Both the position numbers and the translations under genes were made by a program. A stretch of 64,000 nucleotides of DNA from Rugamonas sp. A1-17. Its GTDB lineage: Bacteria; Pseudomonadota; Gammaproteobacteria; Burkholderiales; Burkholderiaceae_D. The stretch spans positions 62,001 through 126,000 of the forward strand of contig JAJLPB010000010.1 of the NCBI GenBank assembly GCA_025548565.1. Reading direction: 5' to 3'. How positions within the stretch are numbered: the first letter of the stretch is position 1; every line of letters starts with the position of its first letter. The notes under the pieces are model-generated. The model was not told the origin of the DNA and made no database searches. It saw only the letters and a list, made by a program, of their open reading frames with translations. Of the stretch, positions 1 to 8,852 are shown piece after piece.

Positions 1-643
1 CGAGCTCAAGACGCCGCTGGCCGCGCTGCGCGAAGGCGTGGCGCTGCTGGAGGACGGCGTGGCCGGAACCTTGTCGCCCAACCAGCGCGAGATCGCCGGC
101 ATCCTGAACCAGAACACGGCGGCGCTGCAATCGCAGATCGAGGCGCTGCTGCGCTACAACGCCGCCACCTTCGACGCCCATCGCCTGCAACGCGAGCCGG
201 CCGACATGGCGGCGCTGCTGGCGCAGGCCGTGGCCGCGCAGCGCTTGCAATGGCAGGCCGCCGGGCTGGGCGTCGCCATCGAAGGCCGGGCGCGGCCGAT
301 CGCGGTCGACACCGAGAAGATGGCGGTCGCCATCGGCAACCTGCTGTCGAACGCCGTGCGCTTCAGCCCGCGCGGCGGGCAGGTGACGTTCCGCATCGCC
401 GAGGCCGACGGCAAGCTGCTGCTCGACTGCGTCGACCAGGGACCGGGCGTGGCGCCGGACGACGCCGCCCGCATCTTCGAACCGTTTTACCAGGGCACGC
501 GCCAGCCTGCCGGCGCGCGCCGGGGCAATGGCATCGGCCTGTCCATCGTCTACGAATACGTCGCCGCCCACGGCGGCGCCTTGCAACTGCTGCCCTCCGA
601 CCAGGGCGCGCACTTCCGGATCGAACTGCCTCATGAAACGTAA
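1..643 (+). CDS. glrK: Sensor histidine kinase, GlrK/QseE-like (5' end outside window)
   Basis: This is the C-terminal catalytic part of a membrane sensor kinase; the reading frame is open from base 2 and the phospho-accepting His lies just upstream of the window, because the first residues are ELKTPLAALREG, the H-box minus its His. The N box (NLLSNAVRFSP), G1 box (DQGPGV), F box (FEPFYQG) and G2 box (GNGIGLSI) are all visible. The stop overlaps the next gene, a proline-rich lipoprotein, which is followed by a sigma-54 activator. This order (kinase, lipoprotein, regulator) is that of the glrK-qseG-glrR (qseEGF) locus of enterobacteria, which responds to envelope stress. The kinase class is certain. 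The GlrK name rests on gene order and on the regulator's sites downstream. Confidence 0.85.
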   Translation, partial: ELKTPLAALREGVALLEDGVAGTLSPNQREIAGILNQNTAALQSQIEALLRYNAATFDAHRLQREPADMAALLAQAVAAQRLQWQAAGLGVAIEGRARPIAVDTEKMAVAIGNLLSNAVRFSPRGGQVTFRIAEADGKLLLDCVDQGPGVAPDDAARIFEPFYQGTRQPAGARRGNGIGLSIVYEYVAAHGGALQLLPSDQGAHFRIELPHET

Positions 644-1204
644 TTCCCCCTTGCTGTTACTGCTGCTCGGCCTGTCGCTGGCCGGCTGCACGCTGACTCC
701 CCCCCGGCCGCCGCTGCCCACACCGGCCGAAGTGACGCTGCCGCCACCACCGGCCATCGTCGAGCTGCCGCCGCCACCGCCGCCGGACGAAGTCGGTCCG
801 CTGCTCAACTATCACCAGCAGCTGCGCAAGATGACGCAGGGCGACATGCTCAAGGAGTTGAGCGGACTGAGCCTGCAACAGCGCAGCCCGCGCGTGGCGG
901 TCCAGATGGGCATGGTGCTGATGCTCACGCGCGGCAGCGGCGACCTGGCGCGCGCGCAGGCGCTGCTCGACAGCGTGGCCACCGCCACCGAGACCGAGGC
1001 GCAGCCGTTCAAGGCGCTGGCGCAGCTGTTGTCCAGCAATTGCGCGGAGACGCGCCGGCTGGCCGAACACGCCGACAAGCTGGCTATCCAGCAAAAGGAC
1101 AGCCAGCGCCGCATCGATCAGCTCAACGAGATGCTGGAAGGCTTGAAGACCATCGAGCGCACGCTGCCGGCCCGTCCGGCGCCGGGGCCGCAGGCGGTGA
1201 TCAA

Positions 1205-1208
<4 letters not shown>
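633..1208 (+). CDS. QseG-like outer-membrane lipoprotein of the GlrK/GlrR locus
   Basis: A 191-residue predicted lipoprotein. The N-terminus has KR, a leucine-rich hydrophobic stretch and a lipobox LAGC with the lipidated Cys at about residue 19. A proline-rich spacer (about residues 22-52) is followed by a helical domain with a likely coiled coil near residues 140-175. In enterobacteria QseG is an outer-membrane lipoprotein that interacts with the GlrK/QseE kinase. Similarity of sequence is hard to judge by eye, so the call depends mainly on position, size and lipobox. The ATG at 633 overlaps the end of the kinase, and the TGA overlaps the start of the regulator by 4 nt, so the three genes are translationally coupled. 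Confidence 0.65.
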
Positions 1209-2716
<1,508 letters not shown>

Positions 2717-2757
2717 ATCCCTACAAATCAATTAGTTACAGAATGGCGGCGATGGCC

Positions 2758-2775
2758 TGTCGCCATTTCCCGACA
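2758..2775 (+). promoter_or_regulatory. Putative GlrR upstream activating site 2
   Basis: A second exact TGTC-N10-GACA (TGTC 2758-2761, GACA 2772-2775), 66 nt after the first and about 130 nt upstream of the predicted start point of the sigma-54 promoter. Two exact matches within 85 nt, beside a gene for the matching regulator family, are unlikely to be chance. Confidence 0.7.
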
Positions 2776-2869
2776 AAATCGGGGCAATATGGCCGGGAAT
2801 GCCACGGTCAGTCGATTTCTAGCAGGAAAATACGGAATAAGTCCTTGATTTAAAAGTGTTTATTGTAGC

Positions 2870-2885
2870 TGGCACGGCCTTTGCA
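2870..2885 (+). promoter_or_regulatory. Sigma-54 (-24/-12) promoter of the BON-domain gene
   Basis: TGGCACG at 2870-2876, a 4-nt gap, then TTGCA at 2881-2885. This is the full RpoN consensus, with the invariant GG (2871-2872) and GC (2883-2884) separated by 10 nt. The predicted transcript start is near 2896, giving a 5' leader of about 48 nt before the ATG at 2944, which has an AAAGGAAG ribosome site. Confidence 0.88.
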
Positions 2886-2943
2886 AAGGAGAGGATAACG
2901 TCACTGACGTTTCATCCTCAAACTTGAACAAAGGAAGCAAATC

Positions 2944-3276
2944 ATGATGACTACCAAACTGATCGCCCGCCTGATGGTTGCCGCAACCCTGACCGCCGCT
3001 GCCGCTACCGGCACCGCCTTTGCTGCCGGCCAAACCGATGCCGCCATGGCTGGCGCCGCCAAGACTGGCACCGCCACCAATGACGAAGCCATCACCAGCA
3101 AGATCAAGGCTTCCCTGGCGGATCAAAAGCAAATCGGCGTGACCACCACTGACGGCGTGGTTGTGTTGAGCGGTTCGGTGGCGAGCACCGACGTCGGCAC
3201 CAAGGCGATACAGGTAGCCTCGGCCGTACCTGGCGTGAAGGAAGTAAAGAGCGAACTGACCGTCGCATCGAAGTAA
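2944..3276 (+). CDS. BON-domain periplasmic protein (OsmY-like, single domain)
   Basis: A 110-residue exported protein. A Sec signal peptide (MMTTKLIARL... ending AFA-A near residue 28) precedes a Thr/Ala-rich linker and one BON domain (about residues 45-108). The typical features are DEAITSKIKASL, a central GVVVLSGSVAS turn and a closing VPGVKEVKSELTV strand. BON domains bind phospholipid or envelope surfaces, and OsmY-like members protect against osmotic and envelope stress. Expression is predicted to need sigma-54 and the GlrR-like activator encoded immediately upstream. A strong terminator follows 35 nt after the stop, so it is monocistronic. The domain call is firm; the stress role is inferred from family and promoter. 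Confidence 0.88.
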   Translation: MMTTKLIARLMVAATLTAAAATGTAFAAGQTDAAMAGAAKTGTATNDEAITSKIKASLADQKQIGVTTTDGVVVLSGSVASTDVGTKAIQVASAVPGVKEVKSELTVASK

Positions 3277-3311
3277 GGCAGTAACCCCGAGTAGATAGGA
3301 GAAACCCTTTA

Positions 3312-3347
3312 CCGGACAGCGCTCGTAGGCGCCGTCCGGTTTTTTTT
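3312..3347 (+). terminator. Rho-independent terminator of the BON gene
   Basis: CCGGAC (3312-3317) pairs with GTCCGG (3334-3339), extended past one mismatch by GCGC/GCGC, and is followed by a run of eight T (3340-3347). Confidence 0.9.
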
Positions 3348-3360
3348 CGTCCAAACAATT

Positions 3361-3446
3361 TGGGGTCAAGTCTGACATTCGGACACGAGCTCTACCGTAG
3401 CGGCCGCTACGGTAGAGCTCGTGTCCGAATGTCAGACTTGACCCCA
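3361..3446. repeat. 86-bp perfect palindrome
   Basis: Two 43-nt arms (3361-3403 and 3404-3446) are exact reverse complements with no loop. The outer ends are TGGGGTCAAGTC and GACTTGACCCCA, and the centre is the NotI-like GCGGCCGC. It lies between the BON-gene terminator and the 3' end of the convergent hom gene. It resembles REP-type intergenic palindromes and could act as a two-way transcription barrier, but no transposase is nearby and no second copy was seen in this window. Confidence 0.95.
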
Positions 3447-3462
3447 GGTTGCCAGGTTGAAT

Positions 3463-4785
3463 TTAGCTCAGGTTTTCCAGGCGGATCTTGGTGACCTGGC
3501 CGCAGACGGTGGCCAGGCCTTCGATCTTGGCGATGGCCGCCATGACGTTCTTCTCCTGCGTCTGGTGCGTCAGGAAGATGATGTCGGTGCGCGTCTCGCC
3601 TTCCGCCGGTTCCTTCTGCATCATGGCGTCGATGGAGATGGTGGCGTCGGCCAGGATGCGGGTCAGGTCGGCCAGCACGCCCGGCTGGTCGCTGACGTTC
3701 ATGCGCAGGTAGTAGCTGGTGGTGATTTCCGACATCGGCAAAATCTCGATGTCGGTCATCGCGTTCGGCTGGAACGCCAGGTGCGGCACGCGGTGCTCGG
3801 CGTCGGCCGTGGCCAGGCGGGTGATGTCGACCAGGTCGGCGATCACGGCCGAGGCGGTCGGCTCGGAACCGGCGCCCTTGCCGTAGTACAGCGTGGCGCC
3901 GACGGCGTCGCCCTGCACCAGCACGGCGTTCATCGCGCCTTCGACGTTGGCGATCAGGCGCTTGGACGGGATCAGCGTCGGATGCACGCGCAGCTCCACG
4001 CCTTCCACGCCGTTGACCTTGGCGCGCTTGGCGATGCCGAGCAGCTTGATGCGGTAGCCCAGCTGCTCGGCGTAGCGGATGTCGATGGCGTTGAGCTTGG
4101 AGATGCCCTCCACATACGCCTTGTCGAACTGCACCGGAATGCCGAAGGCGATCGCCGACATGATGGTGGCCTTGTGCGCGGCGTCCACGCCTTCGATGTC
4201 GAAGGTCGGGTCGGCTTCGGCGTAGCCCAGTTCCTGCGCCTGCTTGAGCACGGTGCCGAAGTCCAGGCCCTTGTCGCGCATCTCGGACAGGATGAAGTTG
4301 GTGGTGCCGTTGATGATGCCGGCGAACCATTCGATGCGGTTGGCGGTCAAACCTTCACGCAGCGCCTTGATGATGGGGATGCCGCCGGCCACGGCCGCCT
4401 CGAACGCCACCATGACGCCCTTGGCTTGCGCCGCCGCGAAGATCTCGTTGCCGTGCACGGCCAGCAGCGCCTTGTTGGCGGTGACCACGTGCTTGCCGTT
4501 GGCGATGGCTTGCAGCACCAGCGCCTTGGCCTGGTCGTAGCCGCCGATCAGCTCGACGACGATGTCGACTTCGGGATCGTTGACGATGTCGAACGGGTCG
4601 GCCACCACATTGACCTTGCCGCCGGTGCGCTGCTTGGCGCGCTCCAGGTTGCGGGCCGAGACGGCGATGATTTCGATGCCGCGGCCGGCGCGGCGGCGGA
4701 TTTCTTCCTGATTGCGCGCCAGCACGTCGAACGTGCCGCCGCCGACGTTACCGACGCCGAGCAAACCTACTTTGATGGGTTTCAT
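3463..4785 (-). CDS. hom: Homoserine dehydrogenase
   Basis: A 440-residue enzyme that reduces aspartate-semialdehyde to homoserine for threonine and methionine synthesis. The NAD(P)-binding motif GLLGVGNVGGG is at residues 7-17. The conserved VTANKALLAVHG contains the catalytic Lys at residue 105, NGTTNFIL follows, and GAGSEPTASAVIADL marks the end of the catalytic domain. A C-terminal ACT domain (from about residue 350, starting SDQPGVLADLTRIL) suggests feedback control by threonine. Length and domain order fit the monofunctional bacterial family. It is transcribed in the same direction as alaA upstream, from which it is separated by an inverted-repeat element. Confidence 0.97.
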   Translation of the reverse strand: MKPIKVGLLGVGNVGGGTFDVLARNQEEIRRRAGRGIEIIAVSARNLERAKQRTGGKVNVVADPFDIVNDPEVDIVVELIGGYDQAKALVLQAIANGKHVVTANKALLAVHGNEIFAAAQAKGVMVAFEAAVAGGIPIIKALREGLTANRIEWFAGIINGTTNFILSEMRDKGLDFGTVLKQAQELGYAEADPTFDIEGVDAAHKATIMSAIAFGIPVQFDKAYVEGISKLNAIDIRYAEQLGYRIKLLGIAKRAKVNGVEGVELRVHPTLIPSKRLIANVEGAMNAVLVQGDAVGATLYYGKGAGSEPTASAVIADLVDITRLATADAEHRVPHLAFQPNAMTDIEILPMSEITTSYYLRMNVSDQPGVLADLTRILADATISIDAMMQKEPAEGETRTDIIFLTHQTQEKNVMAAIAKIEGLATVCGQVTKIRLENLS

Positions 4786-4810
4786 ATAAATCGTTTCTAT
4801 AATTTAAACC

Positions 4811-4890
4811 CGTCATTCCCGCGCAGGCGGGAATCCATGCAGAGCCGAACAGGACGCGGCCTATGGATTCCCGCTTTCGCGGGAATGACG
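4811..4890. repeat. MITE-like inverted repeat with ATTCCCGC...GCGGGAAT cores
   Basis: Two 28-nt units, CGTCATTCCCGCGCAGGCGG... at 4811-4838 and its reverse-complement partner at 4863-4890, differ at two positions. Each unit is itself a small hairpin. The 24 nt between them are unique. Such elements (dRS3-like in Neisseria, and similar ones in other betaproteobacteria) are scattered between genes. This one lies in the hom-alaA gap and would fold strongly in a read-through transcript. Confidence 0.85.
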
Positions 4891-4896
4891 GCGAAG

Positions 4897-6129
4897 TTAG
4901 AAGCTGGCGCCGTGACGTTTCCGGTAGCCTTCCATGAACTTGGCGATACGGCCGAAGGCTTCCGTCATGTCGTCCGAGTTCGGCAGGAACACGACGCGGA
5001 AGTGATCCGGCGCGATCCAGTTGAAGCCGCTGCCCTGGACGATCAGCACCTTGGTTTCGGCCAGCAGCTCGTAGGCGAACTGCTGGTCGTCCGAAATCGG
5101 GTAGATCTTCGGATCGAGGCGTGGGAACATATACAGCGCAGCTTTCGGCTTGACGCACGTTACGCCTGGAATATCGGTGAGCAGCTTGTGCGCCAGGTCG
5201 CGCTGCTTAAGCAGGCGTCCGCCCGGCCCCACCAGGTCCTGGATGGACTGGTAGCCGCCGAGCGCGGTCTGGATCGCAAACTGGCCCGGCGCGTTGGCGC
5301 ACAGGCGCATCGAGGCCAGCATGTTCAAGCCCTCGATGTAGTCTTTCGCATGGTCCTTGGGGCCCGACACCACCATCCAGCCGGCGCGGTAGCCGCAGGC
5401 GCGGTAGTTCTTCGACAGGCCGTTGAAGGTGACGAACAGCACGTCGTCGCAAAGCGAGGCGATCGAAACGTGCTCGGCGCCGTCGTACAGCACCTTGTCG
5501 TAGATTTCGTCGGCGTAGATGATCAGCTGGTGCTGGCGCGCCAGCTCGATGATCTGCAGCAGCAGCTCGACCGGGTACAGCGCGCCGGTCGGATTGTTCG
5601 GGTTGATGACGACGATGGCGCGCGTGTTGGAATTGATCTTGCGGCGCATGTCCTCGATGTCCGGGAACCAGTCCTGCATCTCGTCGCACACATAATGCAC
5701 CGGCGTGCCGCCCGACAGCGACACCGCGGCGGTCCACAGCGGATAGTCGGGCGCCGGCACCAGCACCTCGTCGCCGGTGTTGAGCAGCGCGTTCATCGAC
5801 ATGACGATCAGCTCGGACGCGCCGTTGCCCAGGTAGACGTCCTCGATGGTCACGCCGGGAATATTCTTGCCCTGGGTGTAGTGCACCACGGCCTTGCGCG
5901 GCGCGAACATGCCCTTGGAATCGGTGTAGCCCGCCGCGTTCGGCAGGTTGATTTTCATGTCCTGGACGATTTCATCGGGCGGATCGAAACCGAACACGGC
6001 CAAGTTGCCAATATTCAACTTCGTGATCTTGTGGCCTTCTTCCTCCATTTGCCGGGCTTTTTCCGGCACCGGGCCGCGGATCTCGTAGCAGACTTCCGCT
6101 AATTTGTTCGATTTTTGAATCGGTCGCAA
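4897..6129 (-). CDS. alaA: Alanine-synthesising aminotransferase AlaA (class I PLP)
   Basis: A 410-residue fold-type I aminotransferase, close in length and sequence to E. coli AlaA (405 residues), which makes alanine from pyruvate and glutamate. The N-terminus reads RPIQKSNKLAEVCYEIRGPV, directly alignable to the AlaA start. VPAPDYPLWTAAVSL, INPNNPTGA, YADEIYDK and FNGLSK follow; the PLP Lys falls at residue 240, the same number as in E. coli. This start is a TTG at 6129 preceded by AGGA. The frame stays open to 6369, but the extra 80 residues have no resemblance to the family. ATG at 6213 is an alternative. Divergent from the Mth938-arn operon. Confidence 0.93.
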   Translation of the reverse strand: MRPIQKSNKLAEVCYEIRGPVPEKARQMEEEGHKITKLNIGNLAVFGFDPPDEIVQDMKINLPNAAGYTDSKGMFAPRKAVVHYTQGKNIPGVTIEDVYLGNGASELIVMSMNALLNTGDEVLVPAPDYPLWTAAVSLSGGTPVHYVCDEMQDWFPDIEDMRRKINSNTRAIVVINPNNPTGALYPVELLLQIIELARQHQLIIYADEIYDKVLYDGAEHVSIASLCDDVLFVTFNGLSKNYRACGYRAGWMVVSGPKDHAKDYIEGLNMLASMRLCANAPGQFAIQTALGGYQSIQDLVGPGGRLLKQRDLAHKLLTDIPGVTCVKPKAALYMFPRLDPKIYPISDDQQFAYELLAETKVLIVQGSGFNWIAPDHFRVVFLPNSDDMTEAFGRIAKFMEGYRKRHGASF

Positions 6130-6282
6130 AATAAAATCCTGTCTTGGTGAGGCAAATCGCTCAGGACTGCCAAAACGCCCCGGCGGCCCGTGCTGCAATG
6201 CGAAAAGATCCATTCTGCCGAAAGCCTCCCATTTAATCAACCTGTAAGGAGTGGAAAGCGCAGGAACACCCCGGAAAAACGC

Positions 6283-6288
6283 TACAAT
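6283..6288 (+). promoter_or_regulatory. Candidate -10 box of the Mth938-arn operon
   Basis: TACAAT at 6283-6288 in the 196-bp alaA/Mth938 divergent gap, 38 nt before the ATG at 6326. No clear -35 hexamer is visible at the matching distance, so this is only a suggestion. Confidence 0.35.
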
Positions 6289-6325
6289 GGCGCTTCTTTT
6301 GCCGACTAAAACCGCGATTTCCGTC

Positions 6326-6718
6326 ATGAAGCTCCACGCCAGCGATACCCAGAAATACCAGACCGTCACCGGTTACGATGAAACCGGGGTCGAAATCAAC
6401 GCCCAACGCTACAACTACAGCCTGATCGTGCTGCCGGAAATCCCGCCGCGCGCCTGGGACGCCCCCAGCTTCGACGCTATCACCGCGGAGCATTTCGACA
6501 TCATCGGCGCCGACAGCCCGGACGTCGTCATCCTTGGCACCGGCGCCCGCCAGCGCTTCATCCACCCGCGCCTGACGGCCGCGCTGACCATGCGCCGCAT
6601 CGGCGTCGAATGCATGGACAGCCAGGCCGCCTGCCGCACCTATAACATCCTGATGGGCGAAGGCCGCAAGGTCACCCTCGCTCTGATCATCGACCACAAC
6701 GAGGGCACCACCGCCTGA
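6326..6718 (+). CDS. Mth938-like domain protein (DUF498 family)
   Basis: A 130-residue soluble protein of the Mth938/Xcc1710-like fold, to which the mitochondrial complex I assembly factor NDUFAF3 also belongs. Typical elements are YNYSLIVLPEIPPRAW, DVVILGTGARQRF and the closing segment with GEGRKVTLALI. Its biochemical role in bacteria is unknown. The start at 6326 is the first ATG that matches the family length. The frame is open further upstream to 6251, but that would run through the likely promoter. Its TGA shares one base with the ATG of the arnT-like gene, so it heads the arn operon, and a link to that pathway is possible but unproven. Confidence 0.85.
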   Translation: MKLHASDTQKYQTVTGYDETGVEINAQRYNYSLIVLPEIPPRAWDAPSFDAITAEHFDIIGADSPDVVILGTGARQRFIHPRLTAALTMRRIGVECMDSQAACRTYNILMGEGRKVTLALIIDHNEGTTA

Positions 6719-8379
6719 TGAACGACCTGTACAACTCCAAGAAAATCGTCTGGTCGCTGCTGGCCGCGTTCATCATCGTCTGGCTGTACGTGCTGGGTGT
6801 GCGTACGCTGGTGCCGCCCGACGAGGGCCGCTACGCCGAGATGGCGCGCGAAATGTTCACCACCGGCGACTGGATCACCACCCGCCTGAACGGCATCAAG
6901 TACTTTGAAAAGCCGCCGCTGCAGACCTGGATGAACGCGGCCTCGTTTGCCGTGTTCGGCCTGGGCGAATGGCAGGCGCGCCTGTGGACCGGCCTGTGCG
7001 GCCTGGGCGGCGTGCTCCTGACCGGCTACGCCGGCAACCGGGTGTTCGGCGCCCGCGCCGGCTTCTACGCCGCGCTGGCGCTCGGCTCCAGCCTGTTCTG
7101 GGTGGCTTCCGGCCAGATCGATTCGCTGGACATGAGCCTGTCGGGCATGATGACCATCGTGCTGTGCGCGGTGGTATTGGCCCAGCGCGACGGCGCCACC
7201 GATAGCGCGCGCCGCAACTGGATGCTGGTCTGCTGGGCCGGCATGGCGCTGGCGGTGCTGGCCAAGGGCTTGATCGGTCTGGTGCTGCCGGGCGCGGTGC
7301 TGGTGCTGTACTCGGCGCTGTCGGGCGATATCGCCATCTGGAAGCGCCTGCACCTGGGCAAGGGCCTGCTGCTGTTCTTCGCCGTCGCCACGCCGTGGTT
7401 CGTGCTGGTGGCCCAGCGCAACCCCGAGCAGCCCTACTTCTTCTTCGTGCACGAGCACTGGGAACGCTTCTTCCTCAAGACCCACCACCGCGAAGGCGCG
7501 TGGTACTACTTCTTCGTGATGCTGGTGCCGGGCATCGTGCCGTGGCTGGGCGTGCTGCCGCAGGCGCTGTGGGGCGCCGTGCGCCGCGAGCGCAACGGTG
7601 TGTTCCAGCCCAAACTGATGCTCTTGATCTGGGCCGTGTTTATTTTCTTCTTCTTCAGCTATTCCAGCTCCAAGCTGCCCGGCTACATCCTGCCGATCTT
7701 CCCGGCGCTGGCCCTGCTGATCGGCGTCTACCTGGAAACCGCCTCGCGCAGCAGCCGCATGATCGCCGCCGGCCTGCTGGTGCTGATCGGCGTGGCCGGC
7801 GTGGCCGCCGTGCCGCAGATGGTCACCATGGCGGTGCGCCACCGCGAGGAAACCGCGCTGCTGGAAGCCTACCAGCCGTGGGTGCTGATGGCCGGCATCG
7901 TGGCCGCGGCCGGCGGCGCGCTGGCGCTGCTGCATGCGCGCCACCTGCGCCGCGACCTGACCGTGCTCACCATGGCCTTGGCCGGCTTCGCCGCGACCCA
8001 GCTGATCCTGGCCGGCTTCGAGCCGTATGGCAAAATGCGCTCCGGCAAAGCCGTGGCGCTGAAGATGCTGCCCGAGCTCAAGCCGGACACCAAGGTGTAT
8101 TCGGTCAGCACCTACGAGCAATCGATGACCTTCTACCTGCGCCGCACCGTGGTGCTGGTCGATTATTGGGACGAATTCACCTTCGGCCTGCGCCAGCAGC
8201 CGGAGCTGTCCATCCCGACGGTCGACGAGTTCGTCGCGCAATGGAACGCGCAGACCAGGCAAGGCGTCAAGGCGCTGGCCATCCTCAGCCCGGAGAAATA
8301 TGCAGAGCTGAAGGAAAACGGCCTGTCCATGCGCGTGGTGGCTGAAGATACGCGCCGCGTTGTCGTGGCCAACCTTTAA
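6718..8379 (+). CDS. arnT: ArnT-like lipid A aminoarabinose transferase (GT83)
   Basis: A 553-residue integral inner-membrane glycosyltransferase, the same size as E. coli ArnT (550). It moves 4-amino-4-deoxy-L-arabinose from undecaprenyl phosphate to lipid A phosphate on the periplasmic face, which lowers surface charge and gives polymyxin resistance. The first periplasmic loop carries the family signature PPDEGRYAEMAREM with the catalytic acidic residues, followed by ITTRLNGIKYFEKPPL. About 12 hydrophobic segments follow, then a soluble C-terminal domain. The downstream arnB, arnC, arnA-type and arnD genes on the same strand make the substrate assignment much stronger than the GT83 fold alone would. 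Confidence 0.9.
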   Translation: MNDLYNSKKIVWSLLAAFIIVWLYVLGVRTLVPPDEGRYAEMAREMFTTGDWITTRLNGIKYFEKPPLQTWMNAASFAVFGLGEWQARLWTGLCGLGGVLLTGYAGNRVFGARAGFYAALALGSSLFWVASGQIDSLDMSLSGMMTIVLCAVVLAQRDGATDSARRNWMLVCWAGMALAVLAKGLIGLVLPGAVLVLYSALSGDIAIWKRLHLGKGLLLFFAVATPWFVLVAQRNPEQPYFFFVHEHWERFFLKTHHREGAWYYFFVMLVPGIVPWLGVLPQALWGAVRRERNGVFQPKLMLLIWAVFIFFFFSYSSSKLPGYILPIFPALALLIGVYLETASRSSRMIAAGLLVLIGVAGVAAVPQMVTMAVRHREETALLEAYQPWVLMAGIVAAAGGALALLHARHLRRDLTVLTMALAGFAATQLILAGFEPYGKMRSGKAVALKMLPELKPDTKVYSVSTYEQSMTFYLRRTVVLVDYWDEFTFGLRQQPELSIPTVDEFVAQWNAQTRQGVKALAILSPEKYAELKENGLSMRVVAEDTRRVVVANL

Positions 8380-8417
8380 CTTATTAACAAAACACTCAGA
8401 ATACCTTAGAAGAACAT

Positions 8418-8789
8418 ATGAATATTGCAACTTTCGGTTTTATCATTTTTGGCGTGCTGCTGAACGCCGTCGCCCAGCTGCTGCTCAAGGCCGGCGCCAA
8501 CAAGGTCGGCGCGATCCACCTGACGCTGGACAATCTGTTTTCGGTCGGCCTCAAGGTGGCCTTGCAGCCGCCCATCATCGGCGGCGTAACCTGCTATGTA
8601 CTGTCGCTGGTCCTGTGGATCATCGCGCTGTCGCGGGTGCAAGTGTCGATCGCTTATCCGATGCTGTCGCTGGGCTACGTGGTCACCGCCATCGGCGCCT
8701 GGTATCTGTTCGGCGAAGCGCTGTCGCTGCAGCGCCTGCTCGCCATCGGCATCATCCTGGTGGGCGTCGCCTTGCTGGCGCGCACCTGA
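8418..8789 (+). CDS. ArnE/ArnF-like small multidrug-resistance-type flippase subunit
   Basis: A 123-residue, four-helix membrane protein of the SMR/EamA type (LLNAVAQLLLKAGANK, then QVSIAYPMLSLGYVVTAIGAW, then GIILVGVALLAR). In enterobacteria ArnE and ArnF form a heterodimer that moves undecaprenyl-phosphate-Ara4N across the inner membrane. Only one such gene is present here, so it may act as a homodimer or pair with a subunit encoded elsewhere. It sits 38 nt after arnT with an AGAAGA ribosome site. Length and helix pattern fit either subunit, and no E/F choice is made. Confidence 0.85.
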   Translation: MNIATFGFIIFGVLLNAVAQLLLKAGANKVGAIHLTLDNLFSVGLKVALQPPIIGGVTCYVLSLVLWIIALSRVQVSIAYPMLSLGYVVTAIGAWYLFGEALSLQRLLAIGIILVGVALLART

Positions 8790-8852
8790 CGAACAATTTA
8801 GAATGCGGCCATAAGCCAAATCAATATCGAGAGCATAACGAGAGTGACCCCA

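Noticed and set aside
3457-6102. Long plus-strand open frame opposite hom and alaA
   Set aside because: It crosses two well-identified genes and an intergenic repeat; the translated sequence is low-complexity and typical of antisense frames in GC-rich DNA.
6130-6369. N-terminal extension of alaA to 6369
   Set aside because: The 80 extra residues have no similarity to AlaA, while the TTG at 6129 gives the exact family start and puts the PLP Lys at residue 240.
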